Assembly (NCBI GenBank): GCA_016706405.1
Contig: JADJJT010000001.1
Location: 372,001-436,000, forward strand
Direction: 5' to 3'
Length of the DNA: 64,000 nucleotides
Origin: Sphingobacteriales bacterium
GTDB lineage: Bacteria; Bacteroidota; Bacteroidia; Chitinophagales; UBA2359
Below are positions 54,264 through 62,876 of this stretch, piece after piece. The position numbers and the translations under genes were made by a program. Every line of letters begins with the position of its first letter. The first letter of the stretch is position 1. Under the pieces are notes generated by a model that saw only the letters and a program-made list of their open reading frames with translations, ran no database searches and was not told where the DNA came from.

Positions 54264-55724
54264 ATGAACTGTTATTTTTTACTTACCCGGGCTTTTTTTG
54301 GCCTTCTGCTGCTATTTATTATTACCAATATTTTATATGCCCAAGAACCCTATTTAGAGCCGGGCAGCCCCGTACCCCCCGAAGAAAAAAACACTTCAAA
54401 AAACCCCGAAAATATTTCTATTGCGCAAGAACAAGCCCAGTTTTACAGCCAGTTTGCGGCTGAAACCGAAAACGAAGCCGACTATGACCACGTTCAGTTT
54501 GACGTGTTGGGCAATGTTCGCACTGGTTTAGTGCCGCGCACGTTGCGCTCGCCCAATTGCCGCCTCAATAAAATTGTTTACGGCTATCACCCCTATTGGT
54601 ACGGCCCCGAAATTTACCAGAATTACGATTTGGGACTAATTTCAACGCTAAGTTATTTTTCGTACGAAATAAATCCGGCAACCGGAGCTTATAAAACCGT
54701 TCACAACTGGATGGATACCGAAGTTATTACCCAAGCGCAAGAAGCCGGATGTAAAGTTGAGCTTTGTATTACCAATTTTGGCGGCGACAATAACTATAAG
54801 TTTTTTAGATACAAAGGCACTTGGCAACGTTTAGCCAGCAACGTGGTTAAATTATTAGATGCCCGCGCTGCCAATGGCGTAAATATTGATTTTGAGCATA
54901 TCCGGAAAAGCGACAAGGCTTATTTTATTAAGTTTGTACAATATTTACACAATTATTTTGCCCAATATCGTCCCGGCACCACCATATCTGTTGCGGTGCC
55001 CTCGATAGATGAAGACGGCATTTGGGATTTAAATTTGCTTGACCCTTATGTTGATTTGTTTGTAATAATGGCTTACGACTACCATTATGCCAACAGTAAA
55101 ACTGCAGGCCCCGTTGCCCCCGTAAATGGCGGTTTGTTTTCAATAAAAACTACCCTTGACCATTATACCAGCTACAGCGTTTGCCGCGATAAAATTGTAA
55201 TGGCCGTGCCCTATTATGGCCGCGAGTGGCAAACACAGTCGGGGTATGTGCCATCGGCTACTACGCAGCATTTGCAAGCGGCTACTTATGCAAAAATTAA
55301 ACAATCGTACATGGGGCGTTACAGCCAACGCTGGGATGCCAACAGTGCATCGCCGTTTTATATTATGGGCAAAAAAGGCAATTTTAAGCAATGCTGGCAC
55401 GAAAACGAAAAAAGTATAGCGGCAAAATACAATTTAGCCATGCAATACGGCTTGGGAGGCGTGGGTATTTGGGCTTTGGGCTATGATAATGGCCACCAAG
55501 AACTTTGGGATGTAATAGAAAGTAAATTTATGACCTGTGCCGATGCCAACACCTACTCCTCATCCGGAAGTAACGCTTTTCAGTCGCACGGCGCTTCTAT
55601 CAACCCGTTTTACCAGCGCATTGTTGATGCCACTAAACAAATAATGCCCGCCGACAAGCCTAAAGCTGCCCCCGCTGTTGCCACCCCTAACGGAAAATCA
55701 GCTATTTACAACGGCAATAAATAA
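54264..55724 (+). CDS. Secreted glycoside hydrolase family 18 protein
   Basis: 486 aa with a signal peptide (about 1-28, ending ILYAQEP). The GH18 barrel (about 105-425) starts with IVYGYHPYWYGPE. The catalytic strand reads GVNIDFEHI with the proton donor Glu211; the full D-x-x-D-x-D-x-E signature is partly changed, with the first Asp replaced. MAYDYHY and GVGIWALGYD are the later conserved strands. It likely cleaves chitin-like or peptidoglycan-like N-acetylglucosamine polymers. The C-terminal 60 residues are low complexity. Confidence 0.88.
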   Translation: MNCYFLLTRAFFGLLLLFIITNILYAQEPYLEPGSPVPPEEKNTSKNPENISIAQEQAQFYSQFAAETENEADYDHVQFDVLGNVRTGLVPRTLRSPNCRLNKIVYGYHPYWYGPEIYQNYDLGLISTLSYFSYEINPATGAYKTVHNWMDTEVITQAQEAGCKVELCITNFGGDNNYKFFRYKGTWQRLASNVVKLLDARAANGVNIDFEHIRKSDKAYFIKFVQYLHNYFAQYRPGTTISVAVPSIDEDGIWDLNLLDPYVDLFVIMAYDYHYANSKTAGPVAPVNGGLFSIKTTLDHYTSYSVCRDKIVMAVPYYGREWQTQSGYVPSATTQHLQAATYAKIKQSYMGRYSQRWDANSASPFYIMGKKGNFKQCWHENEKSIAAKYNLAMQYGLGGVGIWALGYDNGHQELWDVIESKFMTCADANTYSSSGSNAFQSHGASINPFYQRIVDATKQIMPADKPKAAPAVATPNGKSAIYNGNK

Positions 55725-55855
55725 TTATTAGCCCAAGCAAATAGATGGGTCTGAAGCGCAAACTTGCCAAACAATATCCGGAAGGTATCGATGCAATATT
55801 TTCCCTCAAAAAGTTTATTTATCCGGATTTTACCAACAAAAAACAAATTAAGGTA

Positions 55856-55863
55856 TAAATTTG
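55856..55863 (+). promoter_or_regulatory. Possible Bacteroidota -7 box (TAAATTTG)
   Basis: It matches TAnnTTTG and lies 80 bp before the alpha/beta-hydrolase start. A box in the same local context, TAAATTTGTTGAAAT, occurs at 58120-58134. Confidence 0.35.
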
Positions 55864-55943
55864 TTGAAATTTGAGTTTTTAGAAAGACTACTGTTGGCGG
55901 TCATTATAACGGATGACACAACCAGAAAACAAAAAATATAAAT

Positions 55944-56756
55944 ATGGACATGGTAACAACAACAAGCGACAGTTTGATTTTTAAGAACGGATATTCTGAG
56001 GTGAATGGACTTAAAATGTATTACGAAATTTATGGACAAGGTAACCCACTTGTTCTGATACATGGAGGTGGCTCAACTATTCAAACAAATTTCGGGAAGC
56101 TAATCCCTTTGCTTTCAAAAAATAGAAAAGTAATTGCTGTTGAACTACAAGCCCACGGAAGAACCAACGACCGCAATACTGACCTTACATTTGAGCAAGA
56201 TGCTGACGATGTAGCTACGCTTTTAAAAAATTTAAAAATTGATAAAGCCGATTTTTTAGGGTTTAGCAATGGAGGAACAACAACCATACAAATTGCTATC
56301 AGACACCCTGAAATTGTGGCCAAAATGATTTTATGCTCTGCACTTGCAAAGCGAAACGGTGTTCCCGACTGGTTTTGGGGATTTATGGCACAAGCAAAAT
56401 TGGAAAATATGCCTAAGCAACTGCAAGATGGCTACAAAAAGGTTGCAGCAGACACAAGCGGTTTGCAAAGAATGCACGACAGAGATGCAAAGCGAGTAAT
56501 TAACTTTAAAGACATTCCAGACGAACAAATAAAGGCTATAAAAATTACTACCTTAATTATTATAGCCGACAAAGATATTATTACACCGGAACATGCCATT
56601 GAGCTTCGCCGACAAATTGCCAACTCAGAATTGGCCATCGTTCCCGGCGTACATGGACAATACATTGGGGAAATAACAACAATAACCCCTGATTTCAAAG
56701 AAAGCGACCTGGTGATTCCAATGATTGAAAAGTTTCTTTACAACAAGAGCGAATGA
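55944..56756 (+). CDS. Alpha/beta hydrolase
   Basis: 270 aa. The oxyanion segment LVLIHGGGST (about 36-45), nucleophile elbow GFSNGG (Ser about 108), acid Asp in IADKDIITPEH and His in PGVHGQYI complete the triad of the fold. There is no signal peptide. The substrate is unknown. It is the first of three closely spaced genes without TCCGGA motifs, which may have been acquired together. Confidence 0.87.
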   Translation: MDMVTTTSDSLIFKNGYSEVNGLKMYYEIYGQGNPLVLIHGGGSTIQTNFGKLIPLLSKNRKVIAVELQAHGRTNDRNTDLTFEQDADDVATLLKNLKIDKADFLGFSNGGTTTIQIAIRHPEIVAKMILCSALAKRNGVPDWFWGFMAQAKLENMPKQLQDGYKKVAADTSGLQRMHDRDAKRVINFKDIPDEQIKAIKITTLIIIADKDIITPEHAIELRRQIANSELAIVPGVHGQYIGEITTITPDFKESDLVIPMIEKFLYNKSE

Positions 56757-56802
56757 AATGATTGCTTAAACAAAAAGGAATACTAAAGAAAACCTTAACC
56801 AA

Positions 56803-57372
56803 ATGGCAGCAACAAATATCAAATCTTTTAAATCCAAGAATACTTGGCGGAATTGGTTGGATAAAAACCAAGACTTGCCAGAGGGAATATGGCTTCAAGT
56901 GTTTAAAGTTGATTCAGGCATTGAATCCGTAACCATCGTTCAAGCATTAGAAGAAGCATTGTGTTTTGGTTGGATAGACGGACAAAGAAAAAGCTATGAT
57001 GAACAATCTTATTTGCAGAAATACACACCTCGCAGAGCACAAAGCATTTGGTCAAAACGCAATATTGGTATTGTGGAAAAACTTATAGAAGACGGAAAGA
57101 TGACCCCAAGAGGTTTTGCAGAAATTGAAAAAGCCAAAGCTGATGGGCGCTGGGCGAGGGCTTACGATTCACATACTACCATGCAAGATGCTGAAGATTT
57201 GCTGCAAGAATTGGCAAAAGACAAAAAAGCTGAAATCTTTTATCAATCGCTTAATAAGACCAATAAATTTGCCATTAATTTTCGGCTTCAAACAGCTAAA
57301 AAACCCGAAACAAGAGCCAAGCGAATACAAGAGATTGTGGCCATGTTAAAGGAGGGAAAAAAGCTTCATTAA
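56803..57372 (+). CDS. YdeI/OmpD-associated family protein
   Basis: 189 aa. Characteristic segments are WLQVFKVDSG, the core EEALCFGWIDGQRKSYDEQSYLQKYTPRR and SIWSKRN, and a C-terminal helical part (RIQEIVAMLKEGKK). The family is implicated in resistance to antimicrobial peptides in enterobacteria, but its biochemical role is unclear. It starts 46 bp after the hydrolase and is followed 48 bp later by an SRPBCC protein, so the three may be one operon. Confidence 0.85.
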   Translation: MAATNIKSFKSKNTWRNWLDKNQDLPEGIWLQVFKVDSGIESVTIVQALEEALCFGWIDGQRKSYDEQSYLQKYTPRRAQSIWSKRNIGIVEKLIEDGKMTPRGFAEIEKAKADGRWARAYDSHTTMQDAEDLLQELAKDKKAEIFYQSLNKTNKFAINFRLQTAKKPETRAKRIQEIVAMLKEGKKLH

Positions 57373-57420
57373 AAATCAGATTAAAACCTACGATATAAGG
57401 TTTAACAGAGTAAGATAAAT

Positions 57421-57831
57421 ATGAACAACAAAATAACGGTAACTGCAACCATAAATGCAGACGCAAAGAAGGTTTGGGACTTCTACACCAACCCAAAACA
57501 TATTGTAAATTGGAATTTTGCCGACCCAAGTTGGCATTGCCCAACAGCCACCAACGACATGAAAGTTGGAGGTGTTTACAAAGCAAGAATGGAGGCCAAA
57601 GATGGAAGTTTTGGTTTTGACTTTGAAGTCGTTTATACAGAAATACACCAGGGTGATAGTTTTACCTATGAGTTTGGTGGGCGGCAAGCATCTGTTGTGT
57701 TCAAAGAACAAAGCGGGCTAACCACAGTTACTGTAAAATTTGACCCTGAACCACAAAACCCAATTGAAATGCAACAGCAAGGTTGGCAAGCTATTTTGAA
57801 TAACTTTAAAAAATACACCGAAACTAACTGA
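57421..57831 (+). CDS. SRPBCC/AHSA1-domain protein
   Basis: 136 aa, a single START-like domain. ITVTATINADAKKVWDFYTNPKHIVNWNFA is the typical first strand and helix, and the C-terminal long helix is QQQGWQAILNNFKKYTE. Such proteins bind hydrophobic ligands or co-chaperone Hsp90. They frequently neighbour YdeI-like genes, as here. Confidence 0.88.
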   Translation: MNNKITVTATINADAKKVWDFYTNPKHIVNWNFADPSWHCPTATNDMKVGGVYKARMEAKDGSFGFDFEVVYTEIHQGDSFTYEFGGRQASVVFKEQSGLTTVTVKFDPEPQNPIEMQQQGWQAILNNFKKYTETN

Positions 57832-57900
57832 CGAGCAAGAACAACGAACCACTAACGATGGTAACCGTTGCACAACTCAATTTTTTTCTAAGTAACTTTG

Positions 57901-58015
57901 GGGCTAAACTGCCCGTAGCGACTGCATTTGCGGCGTTTTAAACAAGCTTCAATTTTGAATGCCTTAGATGGAACTTACCAAAGTCCGATACTTCCGGATA
58001 AATTTACGCCCTATA
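57901..58015 (+). repeat. Dispersed intergenic repeat, copy 2 (inverted relative to 7312-7461)
   Basis: It begins GGGCTAAACTGCCCG and ends AAATTTACGCCCTAT, in the same block order as the reverse complement of 7312-7461. It is shorter at two places where the other copy has short direct repeats (TCCGGATAAA and TTGAA) flanking the extra bases. Confidence 0.75.
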
Positions 58016-58039
58016 TTTTTATCCGGATAAAATTAAGGC

Positions 58040-58090
58040 AATCCCCCCAACCCGCTTATTTATCCGGATAGATTAAATAAAAAAGCCAAT
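58040..58090 (+). repeat. 51-bp direct repeat, left copy
   Basis: It starts AATCCCCCCAACCCGC and ends AAAAAAGCCAAT. It is identical at all 51 positions to 59963-60013. The pair flanks the LRR gene. The repeat contains TATCCGGATA. Confidence 0.9.
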
Positions 58091-58132
58091 AAAATAGCCG
58101 CTGTTTAAAATTAATTATGTAAATTTGTTGAA

Positions 58133-58243
58133 ATGTTAAAATTGCAAACCATGAAACACAAAATTATTGTATTATTGACCCTCCTAAATGCAATTAACAG
58201 AATTATCCGGATAGGTGGCGGAGATAATACGGCAAAGATTTAA
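58133..58243 (+). pseudogene. Possible remnant of a secreted-protein gene (signal peptide only)
   Basis: A 36-codon frame starts MLKLQTMKHKIIVLLTLLNA, like a signal peptide, then stops soon after. A TAAATTTG box lies 6 bp upstream. It may be a truncated gene end, or chance. Confidence 0.25.
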
Positions 58244-58321
58244 CATTTAAAAACGAGTTAAACAATTTTTAGAGCACCGGACGGGAAAACTAAAACTTAT
58301 AACAGATTAACTTTTATAAAA

Positions 58322-59443
58322 GTGAAACCACAACAGATACTTAACCTCGAAAAACACTTAGGCTTCGAACTTACACCCTGTAGCTGGGGGCATACCCGAT
58401 ATGCCAGTAAAAGGTGTGCTTTTGATACGCAAAATAGAATAATTGCATTAAACTTAAGTCAATGTAATATTTCGGATATTTCTTGTTTACAAGGTTTGAC
58501 GAGTTTGGAAGAGTTGCATTTAAATAATAATCAAATTTCGGATATTTCTTGTTTACAAGGTTTGACGAGTTTGAGAGAATTAGATTTACATTATAATGAA
58601 ATTTCGGATATTGCTGGTTTGCAAGGCTTGACGAGTTTGGAATTTTTGCATTTAGGTAATAATCAAATTTCGGATATTGCTGGCTTGCAAGGTTTGCGGT
58701 GGTTGCGCATCTTGCATTTAAATAATAATCAAATTTCGGATATTGCTGGTTTAGAAGGTTTGACGAGTTTGAGAAACTTGTATTTACATAATAATCAAAT
58801 TTCGGATATTGCTGGTTTACAAGGTTTGACGGGTTTGGAATGGTTGTTTTTAGGGCATAATCAAATTTCGGATATTGCTGGTTTGCAAGGTTTGACGAAT
58901 TTGACAGTGCTCGGATTAGAGAATAATCAAATTTCGGATATTGCTGGTTTGCGAGGTTTGACGAGTTTGGAAGAGTTGAAATTACATAATAATCAAATTT
59001 CGGATATTGCTTGTTTGCAAGGTTTGACGAGTTTGAAAAACTTGTATTTACATAATAATCAAATTTCGGATATTACTTGTTTGCGAGGTTTGACGGAGCT
59101 GAGGACATTGTTATTACATAATAATCAAATTTCGGATATTGCTGGTTTGCAAGGTTTGACGGAGTTGAGGACATTGTTATTACATAATAATCAAATTTCG
59201 GATATTACTTGTTTGCGAGGTTTGACGGAGTTGAGGACATTGTTATTATATAATAATCAAATTTCGGATATTGCTGGTTTAGAAGGTTTGACGAGTTTGG
59301 AATTTTTGTATTTAAATAATAATCAAATTTCGGATACTTCCTTTTTAGACTATTTACCCAAGCTGAAAAAAATATATTTAGATGGCGAGGAAATTACGGA
59401 TATTTCTTCTTTACCCGAAATCTTAAAAAGGAAAAAACGCTAA
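58322..59443 (+). CDS. Leucine-rich repeat protein, 15 nearly identical repeats
   Basis: 373 aa from a GTG start; no ATG is available before the repeats. After a 45-residue N-terminal cap (LNLEKHLGFELTPCSWG), about 15 repeats of 22 residues follow the internalin-like pattern LHNNQISDIAGLQGLTSLEE. There is no signal peptide or anchor, so a cytoplasmic binding protein is more likely than an invasin. The DNA repeats (66 bp) are nearly identical in sequence, which suggests recent expansion and possible length variation. Right after the stop another frame continues for 63 codons (59422-59613), probably the original C-terminus. It sits between exact 51-bp direct repeats. Confidence 0.88.
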   Translation: MKPQQILNLEKHLGFELTPCSWGHTRYASKRCAFDTQNRIIALNLSQCNISDISCLQGLTSLEELHLNNNQISDISCLQGLTSLRELDLHYNEISDIAGLQGLTSLEFLHLGNNQISDIAGLQGLRWLRILHLNNNQISDIAGLEGLTSLRNLYLHNNQISDIAGLQGLTGLEWLFLGHNQISDIAGLQGLTNLTVLGLENNQISDIAGLRGLTSLEELKLHNNQISDIACLQGLTSLKNLYLHNNQISDITCLRGLTELRTLLLHNNQISDIAGLQGLTELRTLLLHNNQISDITCLRGLTELRTLLLYNNQISDIAGLEGLTSLEFLYLNNNQISDTSFLDYLPKLKKIYLDGEEITDISSLPEILKRKKR

Positions 59444-59613
59444 TAAAGCGCCACCAAGAGCAAATCATTCCCTTTTTTAAGCAAAGCGATGATGAAATTT
59501 TGGCCTACCTGTTACAATATAGACCAAAGTCAAAACTTTTCAATTTCCGGAAAAAGGTTTTGCCTAAATACAAAGTCATCAATACCACTATCCGCGCCTT
59601 AGGGCTGTTGTAG
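59422..59613 (+). pseudogene. Probable original C-terminus of the LRR protein in a shifted frame
   Basis: The frame reads LKKEKTLIKRHQEQII, then PFFKQSDDEILAYLLQYRPK and KVLPKYKVINTTIRALGLL. It overlaps the LRR end and would join it if one base were added to the A-runs at 59425-59436. Composition and helical pattern look coding. It is either decayed or misread. Confidence 0.45.
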
Positions 59614-60029
59614 GTTTACAAACGGAAAAACCGTTAAACAACAGGTCGCAGCACTTGATTTTTTGTTACTACTGCTTCGCAGGTTCACTTCACAACCTTG
59701 CCTTCGCAAGTTTGCCCGTTCATATAAATAAAAAAGATATAATAAAACAAAAGCCATATATTTTGTTCTTACAACAAAATAAAGCAATTCAGTTTAAGTT
59801 TATTGGGCTAATTATTTATTCATTTTGATGAAATACATTTGCCAAGTAGAATTTACAGTGCCACAATTAGTACAGAAGGCAGAAGAAAAAAGACCATCAA
59901 ACTAATTGAGGTATAAACCTTGCTTAACAGTGCGGGCGATATAAATCTGTGTGTTTAAAGCGAATCCCCCCAACCCGCTTATTTATCCGGATAGATTAAA
60001 TAAAAAAGCCAATCATCAAAATAAAGAAC
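59614..60029. other. Noncoding stretch before the Fic gene
   Basis: No gene is supported. A 62-codon minus-strand frame at 59599-59787 has no recognisable domain. The second 51-bp direct repeat (59963-60013) occupies its end, 16 bp from the Fic stop codon. Confidence 0.5.
59963..60013 (+). repeat. 51-bp direct repeat, right copy
   Basis: Identical to 58040-58090 in the same orientation; the repeat period is 1923 bp. It ends 16 bp from the Fic stop codon. Confidence 0.9.
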
Positions 60030-60824
60030 TCACTCAACAGTTTCTTTAAGGGCTTCGGGCAACATCAATAAAAACGGCAAGCATCTATCCCAATACAGCA
60101 CATAGTAGTTATAGCCCAAAGCAATATTTTGATAATATTCAGGACGATTATCCCAATAATATTTTTCTGAATTTATAGACCAAGCCGACATGCCAAGTGT
60201 TGCCACTAAAAACCATTTTTCAAGTAAACGTGCAGAACGACCATTGCCATCCATAAATGGGTGGATTTTTGCAACCCATAAATGTATCATTGAAGCATAA
60301 TAAAAAACTTCCTTGTGTGATAATTTGCGTTGCAAAAGTTCTGAAATATCGGCAAACAATTTGCCCAATTCCTCCTTTACGAATTGCGGCTCAACTGCCA
60401 AATAAACAGGTTTTAGCGTTTTAGAATCTCTAACCCCCACTTGCTCTTTCCTTAACTTTCCTCTTAAACCTACCGCCAATAAAGTTTTTGATAAAATTGC
60501 GTGCGCTTTCAAGAAATTGGTTTTATTCAAATTGTTTTCAGAGGCAAATTTGTATGCCTTTACCAAATCTTCAATTTCTTGCACCTCCTTTTTCTTAGGA
60601 AAACTTTTGTTTCCCCTGTTTCTAAAAAAACTGTTTGCATCGATGGTATTACCCTCAATCTTAGAGGAATAAAGTGATGATGCGATTATATAGTATTCAA
60701 AATCGTCTGCTGTGAATATTGATTTTGCCCGTAGTTTGTGAAATACCGCCAACCAATTTATTTTGCACGCTGACGAGTATTTTTCAAGGTATTTGAAAGA
60801 GATGAATTTTAAATGTTTACCCAT
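60030..60824 (-). CDS. Fic-domain protein with N-terminal inhibitory helix
   Basis: 264 aa. The catalytic Fic motif IHPFMDGNGRSARLLEKW (about 187-204) is complete, including the His and the anion-binding loop. An inhibitory helix S-x-x-x-E-G is seen at 53-58 (SSKIEGN), which places it in the class with an intramolecular inhibitor. Such enzymes transfer AMP (or another nucleotide moiety) to target proteins after inhibition is relieved. No separate antitoxin gene is present. It is on the opposite strand to, and divergent from, the nuclease-helicase pair, 197 bp away, and lacks TCCGGA. Confidence 0.92.
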   Translation of the reverse strand: MGKHLKFISFKYLEKYSSACKINWLAVFHKLRAKSIFTADDFEYYIIASSLYSSKIEGNTIDANSFFRNRGNKSFPKKKEVQEIEDLVKAYKFASENNLNKTNFLKAHAILSKTLLAVGLRGKLRKEQVGVRDSKTLKPVYLAVEPQFVKEELGKLFADISELLQRKLSHKEVFYYASMIHLWVAKIHPFMDGNGRSARLLEKWFLVATLGMSAWSINSEKYYWDNRPEYYQNIALGYNYYVLYWDRCLPFLLMLPEALKETVE

Positions 60825-61021
60825 AGTACAAATTTACGATTTTAAAGTATAATTATCGCCAAAGATTATACGGCAGGGCAAAAACCAATGCCCAAAGCAG
60901 TACATTTGCAACCCACCCAAAGCCACACCGAAACCAAAACCTACCATAAAATTGTTTTGTTGCCGAAGCTTATGAAAATTTCCGTGTAAATTTCAGAACT
61001 TAGCGCAAATAATCAATCCCC

Positions 61022-62875
61022 ATGAACGAAAAAAAGCTATCTGAATTACAGAAAGAATACAGAATCTTCTTTTTAGAAAAGATGGAACGTTATGGCGTTA
61101 AATCACCTGCCGAGCTAACAAAAGAAGGAAAATATAAGTTTTTTACCGAAATAAAACAAGATTGGGCAGAATATAAACTAACGAAAATACGAGAAAAAGA
61201 AAGAAAACTCCAGCCAACCCCCACTGTAGAAGAGCCGGTTGAAAGCTATAGAAAAACCGAAAGTAAAAACAAGCAAACAAGTCCTAAAAAAGATTTGCCC
61301 GAACAAAAATCTATAAGCCAGCAGACGAATAATGAAGATAACCCGCGCTTAACCCAAAAAACACCTCAGCAAGAGGAGGAGGAAAAACCAAGGGAGTTTA
61401 TAAGCCAAATAATTATGTCTGAACCCAATGAAGAACAAACAGATGATTTAAGAATTTTATTTGCCCCCAACAGTTATTTTGCACAAACAGAACAATACTT
61501 ATATCCGGTAGTAAAAATGCCAAAACAAAATGCGGTGCTAAAACTTCCAAGGGCTGGTCGTTCAAACCAAAGGGGGTACACCGAAAATGGCTTTTTTAAT
61601 CAGCTTAAATTATACATATCCGACCTTGAAATTACAAACAATGTACATTTGGTAATACCAAATTTTAAAAAACCCTACGAGCCAGATATTGTTTTGTTTG
61701 ATAAAAATTTAAACCTCTATATTGATATTGAAATTGACGAGCCTTATGACGGTTATTACAGATACCCAACACACTATATTAATCCGGAAGATGAGGCAAA
61801 ACAAGATAATATCAGAGATTTGTTTTTTACCGAAAGTGGTTGGATTCTAATACGGTTCACAGAAAAACAAATTCATTGCCAACCATTCGACTGTATTGAT
61901 TATATCAAAAATGTTCTCAACTCAATTTATAATAGAAAATTCGTTATTGGTGCGGCTTGCCAAAGAGAAAACCAATGGGATTACAACCAATGCATACAGT
62001 GGCAAAAGGCTTATTACCGGGAAAAGTATTTAGGTATTGAAAGATTTAAAAAACAATTTAGCAACAAGGAAATAGCAATAGACACAACCCAACCCGAAAG
62101 CATAGAAAATGTAATTGAGAGAACCAAAAGATTCAAATTTGATAACTGGAGCAGCAATATTGCCTTTGACGAAGAATCGCATAAATACCTTCACCCAAAA
62201 GATGAAACAGGAAACGCCGAATATATTTCGGTTACAACGCTTATTGAACGTTTTTTTCCGTTTGATTTAAACAGGTATATCGAAAAAAAAGCAGAAGAGG
62301 AAAACAGACCGGAAGAAGATGTTTTAGATGAATATCTTTTAATGCGAGATGAAGCTGCCGAAAAGGGAACATACCTGCATAACCAAATTGAGCAGTTCCT
62401 GAAAAATACCGCTTTTGATCCGGATTCAAAGGAGTTTGCCTTGTTTCTTGATTTTTACCATAAGGAAATAAAACCAAGAGGTCTTAGGTTTTTTGATGCT
62501 GAAAAAATGATTTTTTCTGATAAATATCTTGTAGCCGGAACAATTGACTGTCTTTACAAAAAAGAAAACAAAGATGAGTATGTTATGCTCGACTGGAAAA
62601 GAAGCAAAAAACTCATTATTGATGGGCATCCGAGAATTTTTGGCTATGGCTATGCTTTATCAGAATTGAGCAATTTAGACAATTCGAGCTTTAACAGATA
62701 TTGCCTGCAACAAAATATTTACAAGCATATTGTAGAAACCGAGTATGCCCTGAAAATATCTTCAATGAAACTGGTTGTTTTACACGAAAACTACCCCGAC
62801 TATTATATTGTTAATGTACCGGTTATGAAAAAAGAAACACAAATAATTTTAAACTCATTAAAAGTAAAAATATAA
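61022..62875 (+). CDS. Dual-nuclease protein: VSR/DUF559-like plus RecB-like PD-(D/E)XK
   Basis: 617 aa. The N-terminal region (1-150) has a helical segment and a charged Gln/Glu/Lys-rich linker. A first nuclease-like domain (about 165-310) shows YEPDIVLFDKNLNLYIDIEIDEPY and IRDLFFTESGWILIRF, the pattern of VSR/DUF559 endonucleases. A second domain (about 385-610) has DEESHKYLHP, SVTTLIERFFPF, GTYLHNQIE, GTIDCLY with LDWKRSK, and QQNIYKHIV, the motif order of RecB/Cas4-like nucleases (Asp about 508, Asp-x-Lys about 523-525, QxxxY about 563-567). The helicase gene begins 1 bp after its stop, so the two act together. Defence against foreign DNA is a reasonable inference. Confidence 0.8.
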   Translation: MNEKKLSELQKEYRIFFLEKMERYGVKSPAELTKEGKYKFFTEIKQDWAEYKLTKIREKERKLQPTPTVEEPVESYRKTESKNKQTSPKKDLPEQKSISQQTNNEDNPRLTQKTPQQEEEEKPREFISQIIMSEPNEEQTDDLRILFAPNSYFAQTEQYLYPVVKMPKQNAVLKLPRAGRSNQRGYTENGFFNQLKLYISDLEITNNVHLVIPNFKKPYEPDIVLFDKNLNLYIDIEIDEPYDGYYRYPTHYINPEDEAKQDNIRDLFFTESGWILIRFTEKQIHCQPFDCIDYIKNVLNSIYNRKFVIGAACQRENQWDYNQCIQWQKAYYREKYLGIERFKKQFSNKEIAIDTTQPESIENVIERTKRFKFDNWSSNIAFDEESHKYLHPKDETGNAEYISVTTLIERFFPFDLNRYIEKKAEEENRPEEDVLDEYLLMRDEAAEKGTYLHNQIEQFLKNTAFDPDSKEFALFLDFYHKEIKPRGLRFFDAEKMIFSDKYLVAGTIDCLYKKENKDEYVMLDWKRSKKLIIDGHPRIFGYGYALSELSNLDNSSFNRYCLQQNIYKHIVETEYALKISSMKLVVLHENYPDYYIVNVPVMKKETQIILNSLKVKI

Positions 62876-62876
62876 A

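Larger units (their letters stand above)
57832..58321. other. 490-bp region with two repeats and a short remnant frame
   Basis: It contains the inverted-orientation dispersed repeat (57901-58015), the first 51-bp direct repeat (58040-58090), a TAAATTTG promoter-like box (58120-58127) and a 36-codon signal-peptide-like frame (58133-58243). Confidence 0.55.

Noticed and set aside
58451..59360. CRISPR-like array of 66-bp repeats
   Set aside because: The repeat is a coding repeat in one frame (22-residue LRR units), has no unique spacers and no cas genes nearby.
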